Assembly (NCBI GenBank): GCA_965202955.1
Contig: OZ241871.1
Coordinates: forward strand, 4,526,001-4,590,000
DNA length: 64,000 nucleotides
Source of the DNA: Bin5 sp034422415
GTDB lineage: Bacteria; Chloroflexota; Anaerolineae; Caldilineales; Caldilineaceae
Direction: 5' to 3'
Shown: one piece after another, positions 17,458 to 26,468 of the stretch
Position numbering within the stretch: the stretch's first letter is position 1
Layout: every line of letters begins with the position of its first letter
Notes under the pieces: generated by a model
What the model was told of the DNA's origin: nothing
Seen by the model: only the letters and a program-made list of their open reading frames with translations
Database searches by the model: none
Position numbers and translations under genes: made by a program

Positions 17458-19368
17458 TCAAACCTGTGCGAAAGCAGTCCCGTTGCCCACGCTCAGGGTC
17501 CCAAGTTCGGGAAACTGGAGTACGGCCAGAAACGAATCGTTGAAGTCGCCTCGCCCTGAGAGTTCATGATACTCGACGATCTGGGGCAGCGAACGGGCGA
17601 CTTGGCGTTCGCGGAAGGAGAGCAGCGCGATCTTGGCGCCTTCGCCGGCGGCATTGCCCACCGCCTTGATACGTTCAACCGGCACAGGCGGCACCAGCCC
17701 GATGATGCGGGCGCTTTGCGGGTTGATATAACTGCCAAAAGACCCCGCCAGAAAGATTTCGACCAGGTCCTCGGCCACCACGCCCAACTCCTGCATCACA
17801 ACGTCGATACCGCCAGCGATTGAGCCCTTGGCAAACTGGAGCTCGCGCACATCTCGCTGCGTCAAGACGATCGATCTGCCTCCGCCCGCCTCCTCCGCCC
17901 AGGCGAGGACGAATGCGCGTCGCCCTTCTTCGTCGGTGATAATGCGCCTGGCCAAATCAGGGACGACAAGCTCCTTCGCATCGTCCGCAGTGACGAATCG
18001 ACCCGAGGGCAGCATCAGCCCGCAGAGCCGCAGCTGGGCGACGGCGTCCAGCAGCCCGGAACCACAGAGGCCAATAGGCGGCACATCGCCGATCACCTGC
18101 AACTCGATGCCGTCCCCAGTGATGGTCACTGCCTCGATGGCGCCCTCGCTGGCGCGCATACCGTCCTGGATCTGCGCGCCTTCGAAAGCGGGTCCAGCCG
18201 GCGCGGCGGTGGCCACGGTCCGCTCGGCAGACCCCAGGATGATCTCGCCGTTCGTGCCGACGTCGACCAGAAGACGGACGCCTTCATTTTGCGCGAGCCC
18301 GGTTGCCAGAAGTCCCGCCACCAGATCGGCGCCGACGTAGGCGCCGAGGTAGGGCAGGCAGTGCACCTGGGCTTGGGGCAGTATCTCTAGACCCACTTCC
18401 TGCGCCGACGCCTGCACCATCTCCTCGACCACGGGAATGAAGGGTTCCAGGCCGATCGCTTCGGGGTCGGCGCCGAGGAAAAGGTGCTGCATCGTCGCGT
18501 TACCGGCGGTTACGACCTCGTATACTTCATGCGGCGCAACGCCGCCTTCCTGCAGCAGCTGGGCGATCAGACCGTTGAGCGTGCGGACGATCACCTCGTT
18601 CAGCTGGGAAAGACCGTCGTCGTTCATCATAGTATGGCTGATGCGCGAGATGACGTCGGCCCCGTGAACGGCCTGGCCGTTAAGCGTTGAGTTGACGGCG
18701 ACCGGTGCGCCCGAATTCAGATCGAGCAACATGCCTACGACGGTGGTTGTGCCGATATCGAACGCCAGTCCAAATGCGCGCCCGCTGGTATCGCCCTCCT
18801 CGACGCTGACCAGCTCGTGGCCGACGATCACAGCGGTAACCTGCCACTGACCTTTCCGCAGCACAACCGGTAGTTGGCGCAGCGTGGTCAAGGAGGCTTC
18901 GACTTCGAACCCTTCCGGCGAAAGCGCGTCGCGCAGCCGGCTGAAATCGCTTCTTTGATCCTCTAGCGAGGGCGGTGTCAGCGTCAGGGGAATTTTATGA
19001 ACATTTGCGTTAAGAATTACGTGGCGGTCAAAGCCCATCAGCGCGGCCTTGGGATTGCCCATCAGCCGCGGCACTTCGCACACGACATCCTCTTGCGCCT
19101 CGCTGCGGCAGGAGAGGCGCCAACCGTCCGCCAACTCCTCCTCGGTGAAGATCCTGCGGTCGGCGGCGGTCGCGCCGTTGTGTCCGCGCAGAATTCGCAC
19201 CTTGCATTTGCCGCAGGTTCCTTTTGCGCCGCAGGTGCTGTCGATCGGCAGCCCGATCCAGTTGGCTGCGTTGAAGATGGTCATCCCGGGGGGAACCCGG
19301 GTCACTTTGTCGTGGGGACGAAACTCGATGGAGATTTTTGAGGTTCCGGGCGGTGCGGTCGTTGTCAT
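17458..19368 (-). CDS. Corrinoid protein reductive activator (RACE-type, 2Fe-2S/ASKHA)
   Basis: A 636-residue ATP-dependent reductive activator of corrinoid enzymes. Residues ~8-95 form a plant-type 2Fe-2S ferredoxin with CGAKGTCGKCK and a fourth cysteine before EVPRLMG. The rest is an ASKHA-fold ATPase domain: GLAFDIGTTTVVGMLLDL, LLVDVGTNGEIILGS and EIFLAGSFGSYINPQSA. RACE proteins restore inactive Co(II) to Co(I) in methyl-transferring corrinoid proteins. It is the last gene of a minus-strand operon with the corrinoid protein and two methyltransferases, exactly where such an activator is expected. Confidence 0.93.
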   Translation of the reverse strand: MTTTAPPGTSKISIEFRPHDKVTRVPPGMTIFNAANWIGLPIDSTCGAKGTCGKCKVRILRGHNGATAADRRIFTEEELADGWRLSCRSEAQEDVVCEVPRLMGNPKAALMGFDRHVILNANVHKIPLTLTPPSLEDQRSDFSRLRDALSPEGFEVEASLTTLRQLPVVLRKGQWQVTAVIVGHELVSVEEGDTSGRAFGLAFDIGTTTVVGMLLDLNSGAPVAVNSTLNGQAVHGADVISRISHTMMNDDGLSQLNEVIVRTLNGLIAQLLQEGGVAPHEVYEVVTAGNATMQHLFLGADPEAIGLEPFIPVVEEMVQASAQEVGLEILPQAQVHCLPYLGAYVGADLVAGLLATGLAQNEGVRLLVDVGTNGEIILGSAERTVATAAPAGPAFEGAQIQDGMRASEGAIEAVTITGDGIELQVIGDVPPIGLCGSGLLDAVAQLRLCGLMLPSGRFVTADDAKELVVPDLARRIITDEEGRRAFVLAWAEEAGGGRSIVLTQRDVRELQFAKGSIAGGIDVVMQELGVVAEDLVEIFLAGSFGSYINPQSARIIGLVPPVPVERIKAVGNAAGEGAKIALLSFRERQVARSLPQIVEYHELSGRGDFNDSFLAVLQFPELGTLSVGNGTAFAQV

Positions 19369-19410
19369 GGCAGCAAGCGCAATGCGCTACTGGTTGGAAC
19401 GAAACGCGGG

Positions 19411-20280
19411 CTAGCCGGCGGCCTGCTCGCGCTTCCGCTCCGCTCGAAATGCCTGTATCAGATTTGCCGCGTAGGCGTCATGCCCCATCAGGAGGTCGGC
19501 GGCGTAGATCGTATGACGGATCTCGGTCTCGAGCGGATTCGTAATCGCCGAGTTCAGCCCGGCCGCGATCGCCATCGACAAAAAGGCCGCGTTGACTGTC
19601 GGCCGCCACGGCAGGCCGAACGAGATGTTGCTCGCGCCGCACGTCATATTGACGCCCAGATTTTCGCGGATCAAGCGAATCGTTTCCAGCGTGATCTGGG
19701 CCGCGTTGTCGTCTGCGCTCACAGTCAGCGCCAACGGGTCTATCACCACGTCTTCGGCGGAAATGCCGTGGTCGGCGGCGCGTTCAACAATCTGTGTGGC
19801 AATGCGCAGCCTTTCCTCCGGGTCGTTAGAGATGCCGGTATCGTCATTGGCGACGCCGACCACAGCCGCGCCGTATTTCTTAACCAACGGCAGCACCGTT
19901 TCCAGCCGCTCATCCTCGTAGGTGACCGAATTCACCAGGGCCTTGCCCTCATAAACGCTTAAGCCGGCTTCCAGCGCCTCCACGACCGACGAATCGATGG
20001 CGATAGGCACGTCCACGGTTTCCTGGACGGCCTGAATGGCCTGGCTGAGGATCTCCGGCTCGACGCCGTCGACCGGCACTCCTGCGTTTACGTCCAGAAT
20101 GTGCGCGTCGGCATCGACCTGGCGCCTGGCGTCGCGGCAGACCATGCTCATGTTGCGGTCGATCATCTGAGCTGTGAGGACTTTGCGGCCGGTGGGGTTG
20201 ATGCGTTCGCCAATGACTACAAAGGGATGGTCTGGTCCGATAACAACCGTCTTCTTTGCGGAGGAAATCACAGTGTTCAT
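19411..20280 (-). CDS. Methyltetrahydrofolate:corrinoid methyltransferase (DHPS-like)
   Basis: A 289-residue TIM barrel of the pterin-binding (dihydropteroate synthase-like) family, resembling AcsE and the pterin domain of MetH. Key segments are FVVIGERINPTGRK, HILDVNAGVPVDGVEPE, IAIDSSVVEAL and the diagnostic TCGASNISFGLPWRP. It would move a methyl group between the corrinoid protein and tetrahydrofolate (the MT-II step). The stop and start of neighbouring genes are six bases apart (20280/20287), which indicates one operon with the corrinoid protein. Confidence 0.92.
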   Translation of the reverse strand: MNTVISSAKKTVVIGPDHPFVVIGERINPTGRKVLTAQMIDRNMSMVCRDARRQVDADAHILDVNAGVPVDGVEPEILSQAIQAVQETVDVPIAIDSSVVEALEAGLSVYEGKALVNSVTYEDERLETVLPLVKKYGAAVVGVANDDTGISNDPEERLRIATQIVERAADHGISAEDVVIDPLALTVSADDNAAQITLETIRLIRENLGVNMTCGASNISFGLPWRPTVNAAFLSMAIAAGLNSAITNPLETEIRHTIYAADLLMGHDAYAANLIQAFRAERKREQAAG

Positions 20281-20286
20281 TGCGCG

Positions 20287-21042
20287 CTACTCGTCCTCAT
20301 GACCTTTGACCATCAACTCTTCGACAGCCTGCACGGCAGATGCCAGCGCCGAAGCGCCCTCGCCGTCGTCGCCTCCCATGCTGACGTCATACCCCATATC
20401 GACCATCAGATCTTTGGCCAGGCGAACAGTCGCGCTGGCGTCGGGGGCGAACCCGTCGGCGCCAACGCTGTCGGCGTACTCCTGTGTCACAGGCGCGCCG
20501 CCGACCATAACCCTTACCGAATCGCGCAGGCCGGCCTCAGAAAGCGCCGAGAGGTTCGACTTGAAGAATGGCATCGTCGTCGTCAGGAAAGCGGAGAAGC
20601 CTACCAGCTGGGGCTGGTGCTCCTGGACGGCCTCGACCACCTCTTCGGGCTTTACGTTGACGCCCAGGTCCACGATGTCGAAGCCTTCGCCTTCGAGCAT
20701 GATATTGCAAAGGTTCTTGCCGATGTCGTGAACATCGCCCTTAACGGTCAACATGACGACCTTACCGATCGGCTCAGCGCCTTTGTCGACCAGGAGCGGT
20801 CGCAGCAGCCCCATCGCCCCCTGCATTGCGCGGGCGGCGACGAGCATCTCGGGAACAAAATACTCTCCGATCTCAAACAGGCGTCCAACCTCCTGCAGCG
20901 ACGGAATCAGTGCGCCGAAGAGGATATCGAGCGGGTCCATGCCCAGGTCGATGCCCTCTTGCGTGAGCTCGATCACCTCGGGCGCCTCACCCACCAAAGT
21001 GTGCTCGTATAGCCCCTTCTTGATTTCTTCTTCACGGCTCAT
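20287..21042 (-). CDS. Corrinoid (B12-binding) methyl-carrier protein
   Basis: A 251-residue protein of the MtaC/MtbC/MttC type: an N-terminal four-helix cap (about residues 1-90) and a C-terminal B12-binding Rossmann domain. The cobalt-ligating histidine is in VKGDVHDIGKNLC (DxHxxG), with IVDLGVNV following and VMVGGAPVTQEYADSVGADG near the end. It shuttles the methyl group on cobalt between the two methyltransferases encoded on either side. The C-terminus is ~30 residues longer than the compact domain and acidic. Confidence 0.94.
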   Translation of the reverse strand: MSREEEIKKGLYEHTLVGEAPEVIELTQEGIDLGMDPLDILFGALIPSLQEVGRLFEIGEYFVPEMLVAARAMQGAMGLLRPLLVDKGAEPIGKVVMLTVKGDVHDIGKNLCNIMLEGEGFDIVDLGVNVKPEEVVEAVQEHQPQLVGFSAFLTTTMPFFKSNLSALSEAGLRDSVRVMVGGAPVTQEYADSVGADGFAPDASATVRLAKDLMVDMGYDVSMGGDDGEGASALASAVQAVEELMVKGHEDE

Positions 21043-21054
21043 GGTATACGGCTC

Positions 21055-22083
21055 CTATTGGCTGGGGTTGTCGAGGCAGGTTTCCACAATCGACTTGAGA
21101 TTTTCGACCGGCGCCTGTAGGGGAACGGCGCATTCGGGCGCGATGATGTCGACGCCTGCGTCGATGGCCGCCTGCGCCTCGGCGCGCGCCTCGTCCGGAC
21201 CGCGCGCGTAAAGGGTTATCGGATTGTTGACGTTGCCGGTCAGCTTCATTTTGCCCGCGTTCTTTTCCACCATCGTCTCGGGATCGTTGGCCGACTCGAA
21301 GTGATAGCAGGCGAAGCCGGCCTCACCGAAGTATTCGACCCGGTCGAGCGTTCTACCGCAGCAGTGCAGGATGACCGGGGCCTCTACCTGCGGCACAAGC
21401 TCTTGGTGCAGCGGCAGCAGGAAGTCCCGGTACATGGTATTTCGGACGAGGTCACCGGTGGCGTGGTCGGCCCAGACGATGGCGTCGGCGCCGGCCTCAA
21501 CCTGGGCGGCGGCGTAGGCCAGGGGCACGGGCGAGAGCGTATCGAGCGACTTGCGCACCCGGTCCGGGTCCATGATGGTGTCGAAGAGGAACTCCTGCGT
21601 ATTGTAGCAGTGGTAGGAGAGGGTCCACGGCCCCATCACCTTGCCAAGTACCATGACCTCGTCGCCGAAATGTTGCTTGAGCAAACGGATGGCATCGATC
21701 GAGCACTTGACGTACTTGTCCTCAAGAAAGGAGTCGGGAAACCCGTCCGGCAGCTCGATTTCGACATCGCGATCGGCCCACGGCGAGTCGGTCGGATTGG
21801 GCATCATGTCGGTGTCGGACCAGTCGACCATGCAGCCGAGCGCGGTGGCTTCCTGCGCGATACTGAAGATCGGCATCACGCTGTCGAATCCCATCACCTC
21901 GTGCGCGCCGGCAGCCAGGGTTGCCATCGGCTCCGGCTCGATGTTGGCGTGGGGAAAACGGGCGCCGGTAATGTCCATCAGCTCATAGGTGATGACGGAT
22001 ACGATGCTGGCCGCGGGCGGCCTGTCGACCGGATCGCCGTTCAGCCCAGCCAGGAACCGCTGCTTCGGTGTCATCTGTGCCAT
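21055..22083 (-). CDS. Uroporphyrinogen decarboxylase-family methyltransferase (MT-I candidate)
   Basis: A 342-residue URO-D-fold protein of the MtaA/CmuA group rather than the haem enzyme. It has the zinc-thiol type motif VILHCCGRT followed by a conserved cysteine in IIAPECAVPLQAP, which together give a His-x-Cys...Cys metal site. In known systems such proteins methylate or demethylate corrinoids using thiols, chloromethane or methoxy compounds. Twelve bases separate it from the corrinoid gene. It is the likely substrate-facing methyltransferase, and the methyl donor is unknown. Confidence 0.9.
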   Translation of the reverse strand: MAQMTPKQRFLAGLNGDPVDRPPAASIVSVITYELMDITGARFPHANIEPEPMATLAAGAHEVMGFDSVMPIFSIAQEATALGCMVDWSDTDMMPNPTDSPWADRDVEIELPDGFPDSFLEDKYVKCSIDAIRLLKQHFGDEVMVLGKVMGPWTLSYHCYNTQEFLFDTIMDPDRVRKSLDTLSPVPLAYAAAQVEAGADAIVWADHATGDLVRNTMYRDFLLPLHQELVPQVEAPVILHCCGRTLDRVEYFGEAGFACYHFESANDPETMVEKNAGKMKLTGNVNNPITLYARGPDEARAEAQAAIDAGVDIIAPECAVPLQAPVENLKSIVETCLDNPSQ

Positions 22084-22156
22084 AGCTTGCTCCTTTATCC
22101 GCCGCCTTCAGTGTGGACGGTGCGGCCCCACTCGGACCGCATGCCGTGCACAACAG

Positions 22157-23212
22157 TTACCAATTACCGGGATCAAGGCCGAGGATGCGCCCTTCCTGGC
22201 AGATATATTCCCAGGTGGTCCCGTCGATCTCAATGCCTTCACTCTCTTTGCGCTGCGCGTTGCGAAACTCCGGCTCGCCCGGCGCCAGGATTTCGTTGAA
22301 CCCCGGGGCCAGCCGGCTCGACTTGACATGTTCGAGCAGCGCCTCCACTTCTTCAAAGTAGGTGGAGAGTTCAGTGAAGTGCTCGATGTTGTAGACCGTA
22401 AAGAGCACGCCGTTGCTATGCATTGTGCGCGAACCGGCCGCGCAACCCTCGCCACTGAGCGCGCCACCCAGCAATTCTACCACAAGACCTAGGCTATAGC
22501 CCTTGTGTGCCACCACCCCGCCCATGGGCAGGATGGCGCCGGGCGGGTCGGCCCTGAAGTCGTTCGGGTCAGTGGTCGGCTCGCCCTGGGCGTTGATCAG
22601 CCAGCCTTCGGGCACTTCGACGCCCTGGTTGATGGCCACGCGCACCTTGCCCTCGGCCACCACCGAAGTGGTCATGTCCACCAGAATGGGGTCGGTGTCA
22701 GGTCGCGGCGCCGAGAAGGCGATCGGATTGGTGCTGAGCCGTCCTTCCAGACCGCCGAAGGGCGCAATCTGGTAGCCCAGCCGGCCGGCGTTGACGAACG
22801 CCAGCCCGATCATGTTCTTCTGGCGCGCCGCCATCAGCGGATAGGCGCCTGCGCGGCCTACGTGGCTCGTGTTGCGCAGCGTAACGGTGGCGAGGCCATG
22901 TTGGCGCGCCTTTTCGATCGCCAGATTCATGGCAAAGGTGGCTCCGACCTGGCCGAGTGCGCCGCCGGCGTCGACGACCGCTGTTGACGGCTTTTCGCGA
23001 ACGATTTCAGGCGTTGCGCGCGGCTGAAAGCGTCCTTCGCGAATCGCGCGCGTGTATTCGTAGTAGCGGATCGCCCCGTGCGAGTCGTGCCCGAATAGAT
23101 TCGACTCGACCAGATGGTCAACGACGGCGCGCGCGTCATCTACTGTGCAGCCCGACGCCTCAAATAGCTGATAGCCGACTTCACGTAATCTACCTGGCAG
23201 AATATTCGGCAT
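22157..23212 (-). CDS. Malate/L-lactate dehydrogenase (Ldh_2) family protein
   Basis: A 351-residue NAD(P)-dependent oxidoreductase of the YlbC/ComC/AllD type. Recognisable blocks are GHDSHGAIRYYEYTRAI with the catalytic histidine region, LRNTSHVGRAGAYP, ILVDMTTSVVAEGKVR and GGVVAHKGYSLGLVVELLGG. It is unrelated in fold to classical lactate dehydrogenase and reduces 2-keto acids such as ureidoglycolate, malate or sulfolactate. It is the first gene of the minus-strand corrinoid operon, 73 bases upstream of the URO-D-like gene, so it may process the demethylated product (inference). Confidence 0.9.
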   Translation of the reverse strand: MPNILPGRLREVGYQLFEASGCTVDDARAVVDHLVESNLFGHDSHGAIRYYEYTRAIREGRFQPRATPEIVREKPSTAVVDAGGALGQVGATFAMNLAIEKARQHGLATVTLRNTSHVGRAGAYPLMAARQKNMIGLAFVNAGRLGYQIAPFGGLEGRLSTNPIAFSAPRPDTDPILVDMTTSVVAEGKVRVAINQGVEVPEGWLINAQGEPTTDPNDFRADPPGAILPMGGVVAHKGYSLGLVVELLGGALSGEGCAAGSRTMHSNGVLFTVYNIEHFTELSTYFEEVEALLEHVKSSRLAPGFNEILAPGEPEFRNAQRKESEGIEIDGTTWEYICQEGRILGLDPGNW

Positions 23213-23268
23213 AGTGGCCCTATTTTACTCCAATATGCGACTTCTGAGCGAAAAATGTCCTGCTGAAT

Positions 23269-24750
23269 TCAACTATCGAACTGCTCTGCTCCTGCCACCT
23301 GATCTGCGAGCGATTGCGCGGAATCTTCGGAGTCAGGCTCGGTGGACGACTGTCCGTTTGCTTGCGCCCAATGGGACTTGAGCTGCAGCTTGGCCTCGCC
23401 GAGGTCGGCGCTCTCAAGGTAGTCGCGCACTTCGCTGAGGGTGAAGAACCGTTCGTCCTCGGGAATGGGCAGCGGTGGCTGCACGGGATCGGGCACGACC
23501 TGCACGATGCGGGTTGCCAGCTGTGTGCCGGCGCTGTCGTCGGGTCCGGCACGCGCGGTCAGGTGGGCGAAGAGTAGATTGGCCAGCATTTCCGATTGGC
23601 CGATGAAAACTGGCGATTGGGTGTTACATATCACCTGACGCAGAGGCAGGCCAGCGTCGTCAGGCTGCGAGAAATCGGTTGCCAGGTTTTGCAACAGATT
23701 TGTCAACCCCTTCAGGCTCGAAGGGTGGACGCTCCGTTCCGGCTCCTCGATGCAAAGCAGTCCCTCGTGCGCCGGATCATGTCTCAGCGTGCACAGCGCC
23801 AGCAGGCGCAGCGTGCCCTCGGACAGTGAGCGAGAAGGGAAGCGCCGTCCATCCTCCATCTCGATCCACACTGTGTTGAGGCCGCGCTCTCGATCCTCTT
23901 CAACTTCGACCTTCAGCGCGCCGGGGACACGGCCAGCCAGATCGCGTGAAATGGCAGATACGCGGCCCGGGTCGGCGGCAAAGATGCGGGCCAACGCGTT
24001 GGGAAGATTGCCTCCATCTGGTCCCATCCTGTCCGATGCCGACCCCTGGCTTGGCTTGCGAAGGGCTTCGGGATTGAGAGTCAAGAAGCGCCAGGAGCGC
24101 ATCTCCTCGGCCACCGCGAACGCGTGTGGAAACTCTGTACTTTGAATCCCGCTCAGTACTGTTCGCTGTGCCCTTTCGGCAGCGACTTTTCGCAGTCCGC
24201 CGCGGCCATCCTGATGCAAGGTGATGGCAGGCCTGGCACTTTCGACATCGGTTGAAATGAGTGGGGAGCGACCTCCGGTCATCGCCGGCACCCACGCACC
24301 GCCCGTGTTCAGGTTGTAGGCTCGCGTCCAGCGGTCCTTGTGGCGCGGCATCGGCGTCAATGCCTCGCGTATCAGTGAGATGCCATCCGATCGCTGGGAA
24401 TGGTTGCGCCGTTCGATGACCAACTCGTAGCGCATGCGGGGGTAGGTGAGCTCGCGGCTTGTTCCCCAGCTGTCCTGCACGCGTCGAGCGACCAGCAGCT
24501 CCACCGCCAGCCGCATCTGAGTTGCCCTACGGCCGCCTGGTCGAATTGTGAAGAGTTCTCCTACCTGGTCGTGCAGCCCCTGGTGGGCCGAGGTGAGGTC
24601 CGAATCAGCCAATCGCCCCAGCAGTCGGAGGGCGTCGAAGAGGTTGCTCTTGCCCGCCCCGTTTGCTCCAACGATCACCTGGAGAGGGGCCAGGTCCAGC
24701 GAAAAATCCTGAAACGTCTTGAATCCTTCAAGCTCGATACGAGTAATCAT
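23269..24750 (-). CDS. AAA ATPase, RecF/SMC-like (AAA_21 type)
   Basis: A 493-residue ABC-type ATPase. FKTFQDFSLDLAPLQVIVGANGAGKSNLFDAL near the N-terminus contains Walker A (GANGAGKS), SLSEGTLRLLALC is the signature motif, and LLCIEEPERSVHP is Walker B with the catalytic glutamate. There is no Toprim domain, so it is not a full OLD nuclease. The ATG at 24750 follows a GAGAGGG box. Such stand-alone ATPases act in DNA repair or phage defence, often with a partner; the divergent HEPN-like gene next door is a candidate partner by position only. Confidence 0.85.
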   Translation of the reverse strand: MITRIELEGFKTFQDFSLDLAPLQVIVGANGAGKSNLFDALRLLGRLADSDLTSAHQGLHDQVGELFTIRPGGRRATQMRLAVELLVARRVQDSWGTSRELTYPRMRYELVIERRNHSQRSDGISLIREALTPMPRHKDRWTRAYNLNTGGAWVPAMTGGRSPLISTDVESARPAITLHQDGRGGLRKVAAERAQRTVLSGIQSTEFPHAFAVAEEMRSWRFLTLNPEALRKPSQGSASDRMGPDGGNLPNALARIFAADPGRVSAISRDLAGRVPGALKVEVEEDRERGLNTVWIEMEDGRRFPSRSLSEGTLRLLALCTLRHDPAHEGLLCIEEPERSVHPSSLKGLTNLLQNLATDFSQPDDAGLPLRQVICNTQSPVFIGQSEMLANLLFAHLTARAGPDDSAGTQLATRIVQVVPDPVQPPLPIPEDERFFTLSEVRDYLESADLGEAKLQLKSHWAQANGQSSTEPDSEDSAQSLADQVAGAEQFDS

Positions 24751-24900
24751 CGCGACCCTCTCGCCGCCTTCTGGCGGCTTCCAGTATACCACAATTCGTT
24801 TGGAATGAGGGTGTGTGCAGAGATGTGAAATTGGGTCAAATTGCGGGGTGCGGGGCAGCAACGTTCAGGTTTGGGACTGCGCTGTCAGGTACAGGCTTTC

Positions 24901-24918
24901 CTGACAGGTTTCTGTCAG
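24901..24918. promoter_or_regulatory. Short inverted repeat between divergent ATPase and HEPN-like genes
   Basis: CTGACAG-GTTT-CTGTCAG, a perfect 7-base inverted repeat in the 290-base divergent intergenic region. It could be an operator for either gene. A related CTGTCAGGT lies 20 bases upstream at 24882. Confidence 0.35.
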
Positions 24919-25040
24919 AGTAAATGCCTGTCTGTTGTCCAGCTTCCAGTCTTCGCGCCACTTAGAATTGAATGAAAATCGCCAGTGTACCAAGTGGATG
25001 CAATTTCCATCGGCTCGGAAACCAGGGAGGACTCACCCAA

Positions 25041-25970
25041 ATGAACATCGTTGAACGACCTAACCAGGAAGCCCTTACCAAGGCAATCGTTATTTACCTG
25101 GATGCAATTCGGCCTTTTGTGACTCGCAATCTTAAACAGGTGTCGGGCCGATCTGTAGAGGAGGCCGTCCTTCAATCTTTGCCTCCCGACAAAGCCGAAT
25201 ACTTCCTTCAGAATCGGCCAATGGCTGACAGCCTCGAGTCAGCGATCGAGGCGAGTCATGTCGAATTCATTTTGGGCCACTATTGGATGGAAGTCTTCGC
25301 TCTCCTTTTTCGAAATAACGATGTCGTCTTCGGAAAGTTGAGGTGTGTTACTGCAGCGCGCAATCAGGTTTCGCATCCTGCTTTCAGGAAAGACCAGGAT
25401 GTCGATGAGACGCTGGACTATCTCGACGCGCTTGTATTTCTGCTCGGTACCATTGGATCCAACGAAGAAAGCGAGGCAGTAGCTGCCATTCGGGCGGAGG
25501 TGGCAAATCCAGGAGAGGCGGGAAACAGGTCGTCAGAAAACTTCGTAAGTTTTGAGGAGCAGTACCAAAAGACAGTTGTCGAGCTCGAGGAGACTAAAGG
25601 TTTTTTGTGGCAGGTTGAGTCCGAACTCGACGCGACTAAGCGGAAACTGAGAGATGAAGAGTTCGCCCGCGCAAACGCTGAGAAAGAGGCACACGCTGCT
25701 CAGGGCTCGCTTGGCCAGTTGAAGGAAGAGTTGCGAGAGATGGTCGAGGTCCGGAAAGGTGCCGAAGTAACGGATGACGAAAAGGCCAGGGCGCTCCGGA
25801 TGGCGGAACAAACGACCCAGCAACTGCGAAGAGTCCTTAAGCAGTCCAAGAAGCGTCTAAGCGTTGCAATGGCGAGATTCGAGAATGCGAAGAGAAGGGC
25901 AAAGAACTGGAAAGAACACACCCGCAGGCCAATGTCTTTGCGGAGCAAATCTCGAGTGCCAACTCCGTAG
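25041..25970 (+). CDS. HEPN-like domain (Swt1-type) plus coiled-coil protein, probably frameshifted
   Basis: 309 codons from the ATG at 25041, which has a GGAGG box nine bases upstream; another ATG at 24972 lacks one. Residues ~8-140 (FVTRNLKQVSGRSVEEAVLQ and ARNQVSHP) resemble the Swt1-type HEPN fold found in RNA-processing and defence proteins. Residues ~170-290 are a long coiled coil. The last ~20 residues (TRRPMSLRSKSRVPTP) lose this character, while the minus-one frame continues the heptad-like pattern into a further ~100 codons. A frameshift near 25880-25910 is therefore likely. Function unknown. Confidence 0.6.
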   Translation: MNIVERPNQEALTKAIVIYLDAIRPFVTRNLKQVSGRSVEEAVLQSLPPDKAEYFLQNRPMADSLESAIEASHVEFILGHYWMEVFALLFRNNDVVFGKLRCVTAARNQVSHPAFRKDQDVDETLDYLDALVFLLGTIGSNEESEAVAAIRAEVANPGEAGNRSSENFVSFEEQYQKTVVELEETKGFLWQVESELDATKRKLRDEEFARANAEKEAHAAQGSLGQLKEELREMVEVRKGAEVTDDEKARALRMAEQTTQQLRRVLKQSKKRLSVAMARFENAKRRAKNWKEHTRRPMSLRSKSRVPTP

Positions 25971-26197
25971 ATCTTCGGGCGACTGAGCGCGAATTGTGGC
26001 GCATCGACGAGATTCTAAATGGGCTTGTAGATCCGGCCCTGATTTGCCAAATTGCTGGTGACAGCCGACTATCGGCCGACTCGGCATGGAACAGTAAAGT
26101 CGCCGGCCGACAGAAGGCTCACCTCCGCAACGGCAAGAACAGCCCATTCTTCGCAAATCAAAAGCAGAGACACTTCAACCAGGTACCTCATCACTGA
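25880..26197 (+). pseudogene. Out-of-frame continuation of the HEPN/coiled-coil gene
   Basis: In the frame shifted by minus one, the sequence reads REC-EEKGKELERTHPQAN, then ATERELWRIDEILNGLVDPA before stopping at 26195-26197. It begins as a charged coiled coil and turns into a compact segment with SRLSADSAWNSKVAGRQ. This looks like the natural C-terminus of the upstream gene, displaced by an indel. It has no start signal of its own. Bases 26198-26468, up to the next gene, show no other recognisable gene. Confidence 0.5.
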
Positions 26198-26468
26198 CCT
26201 CCGCCAATCACCCGGTTTGCCGCCCAGTCTTCTCCACTATCCTCAGCGGTCGCGCGTTCAAACACTATTGGACGGGCGTCCGCCTCTGCTGTTTCTACCC
26301 CAGGAAACTTCGGCGAACGGCCGCGTTAACTCTCTTTCCTTCAGTGTTCGACTGAGCAAGAATGTAGTAGAATCTGTCACAAAAGCAGGAGCAAGGCTTC
26401 CTGCTCAGACAACATCACGAAATATTGAGAGTACGCCCCCTTCGCAGCTCGTCAATTTGCCAATTCAT

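Noticed and set aside
22083..22157. Cobalamin riboswitch in front of the corrinoid operon
   Set aside because: The gaps at 22,084-22,156 and 23,213-23,268 are too short, and no B12-box-like sequence was seen.
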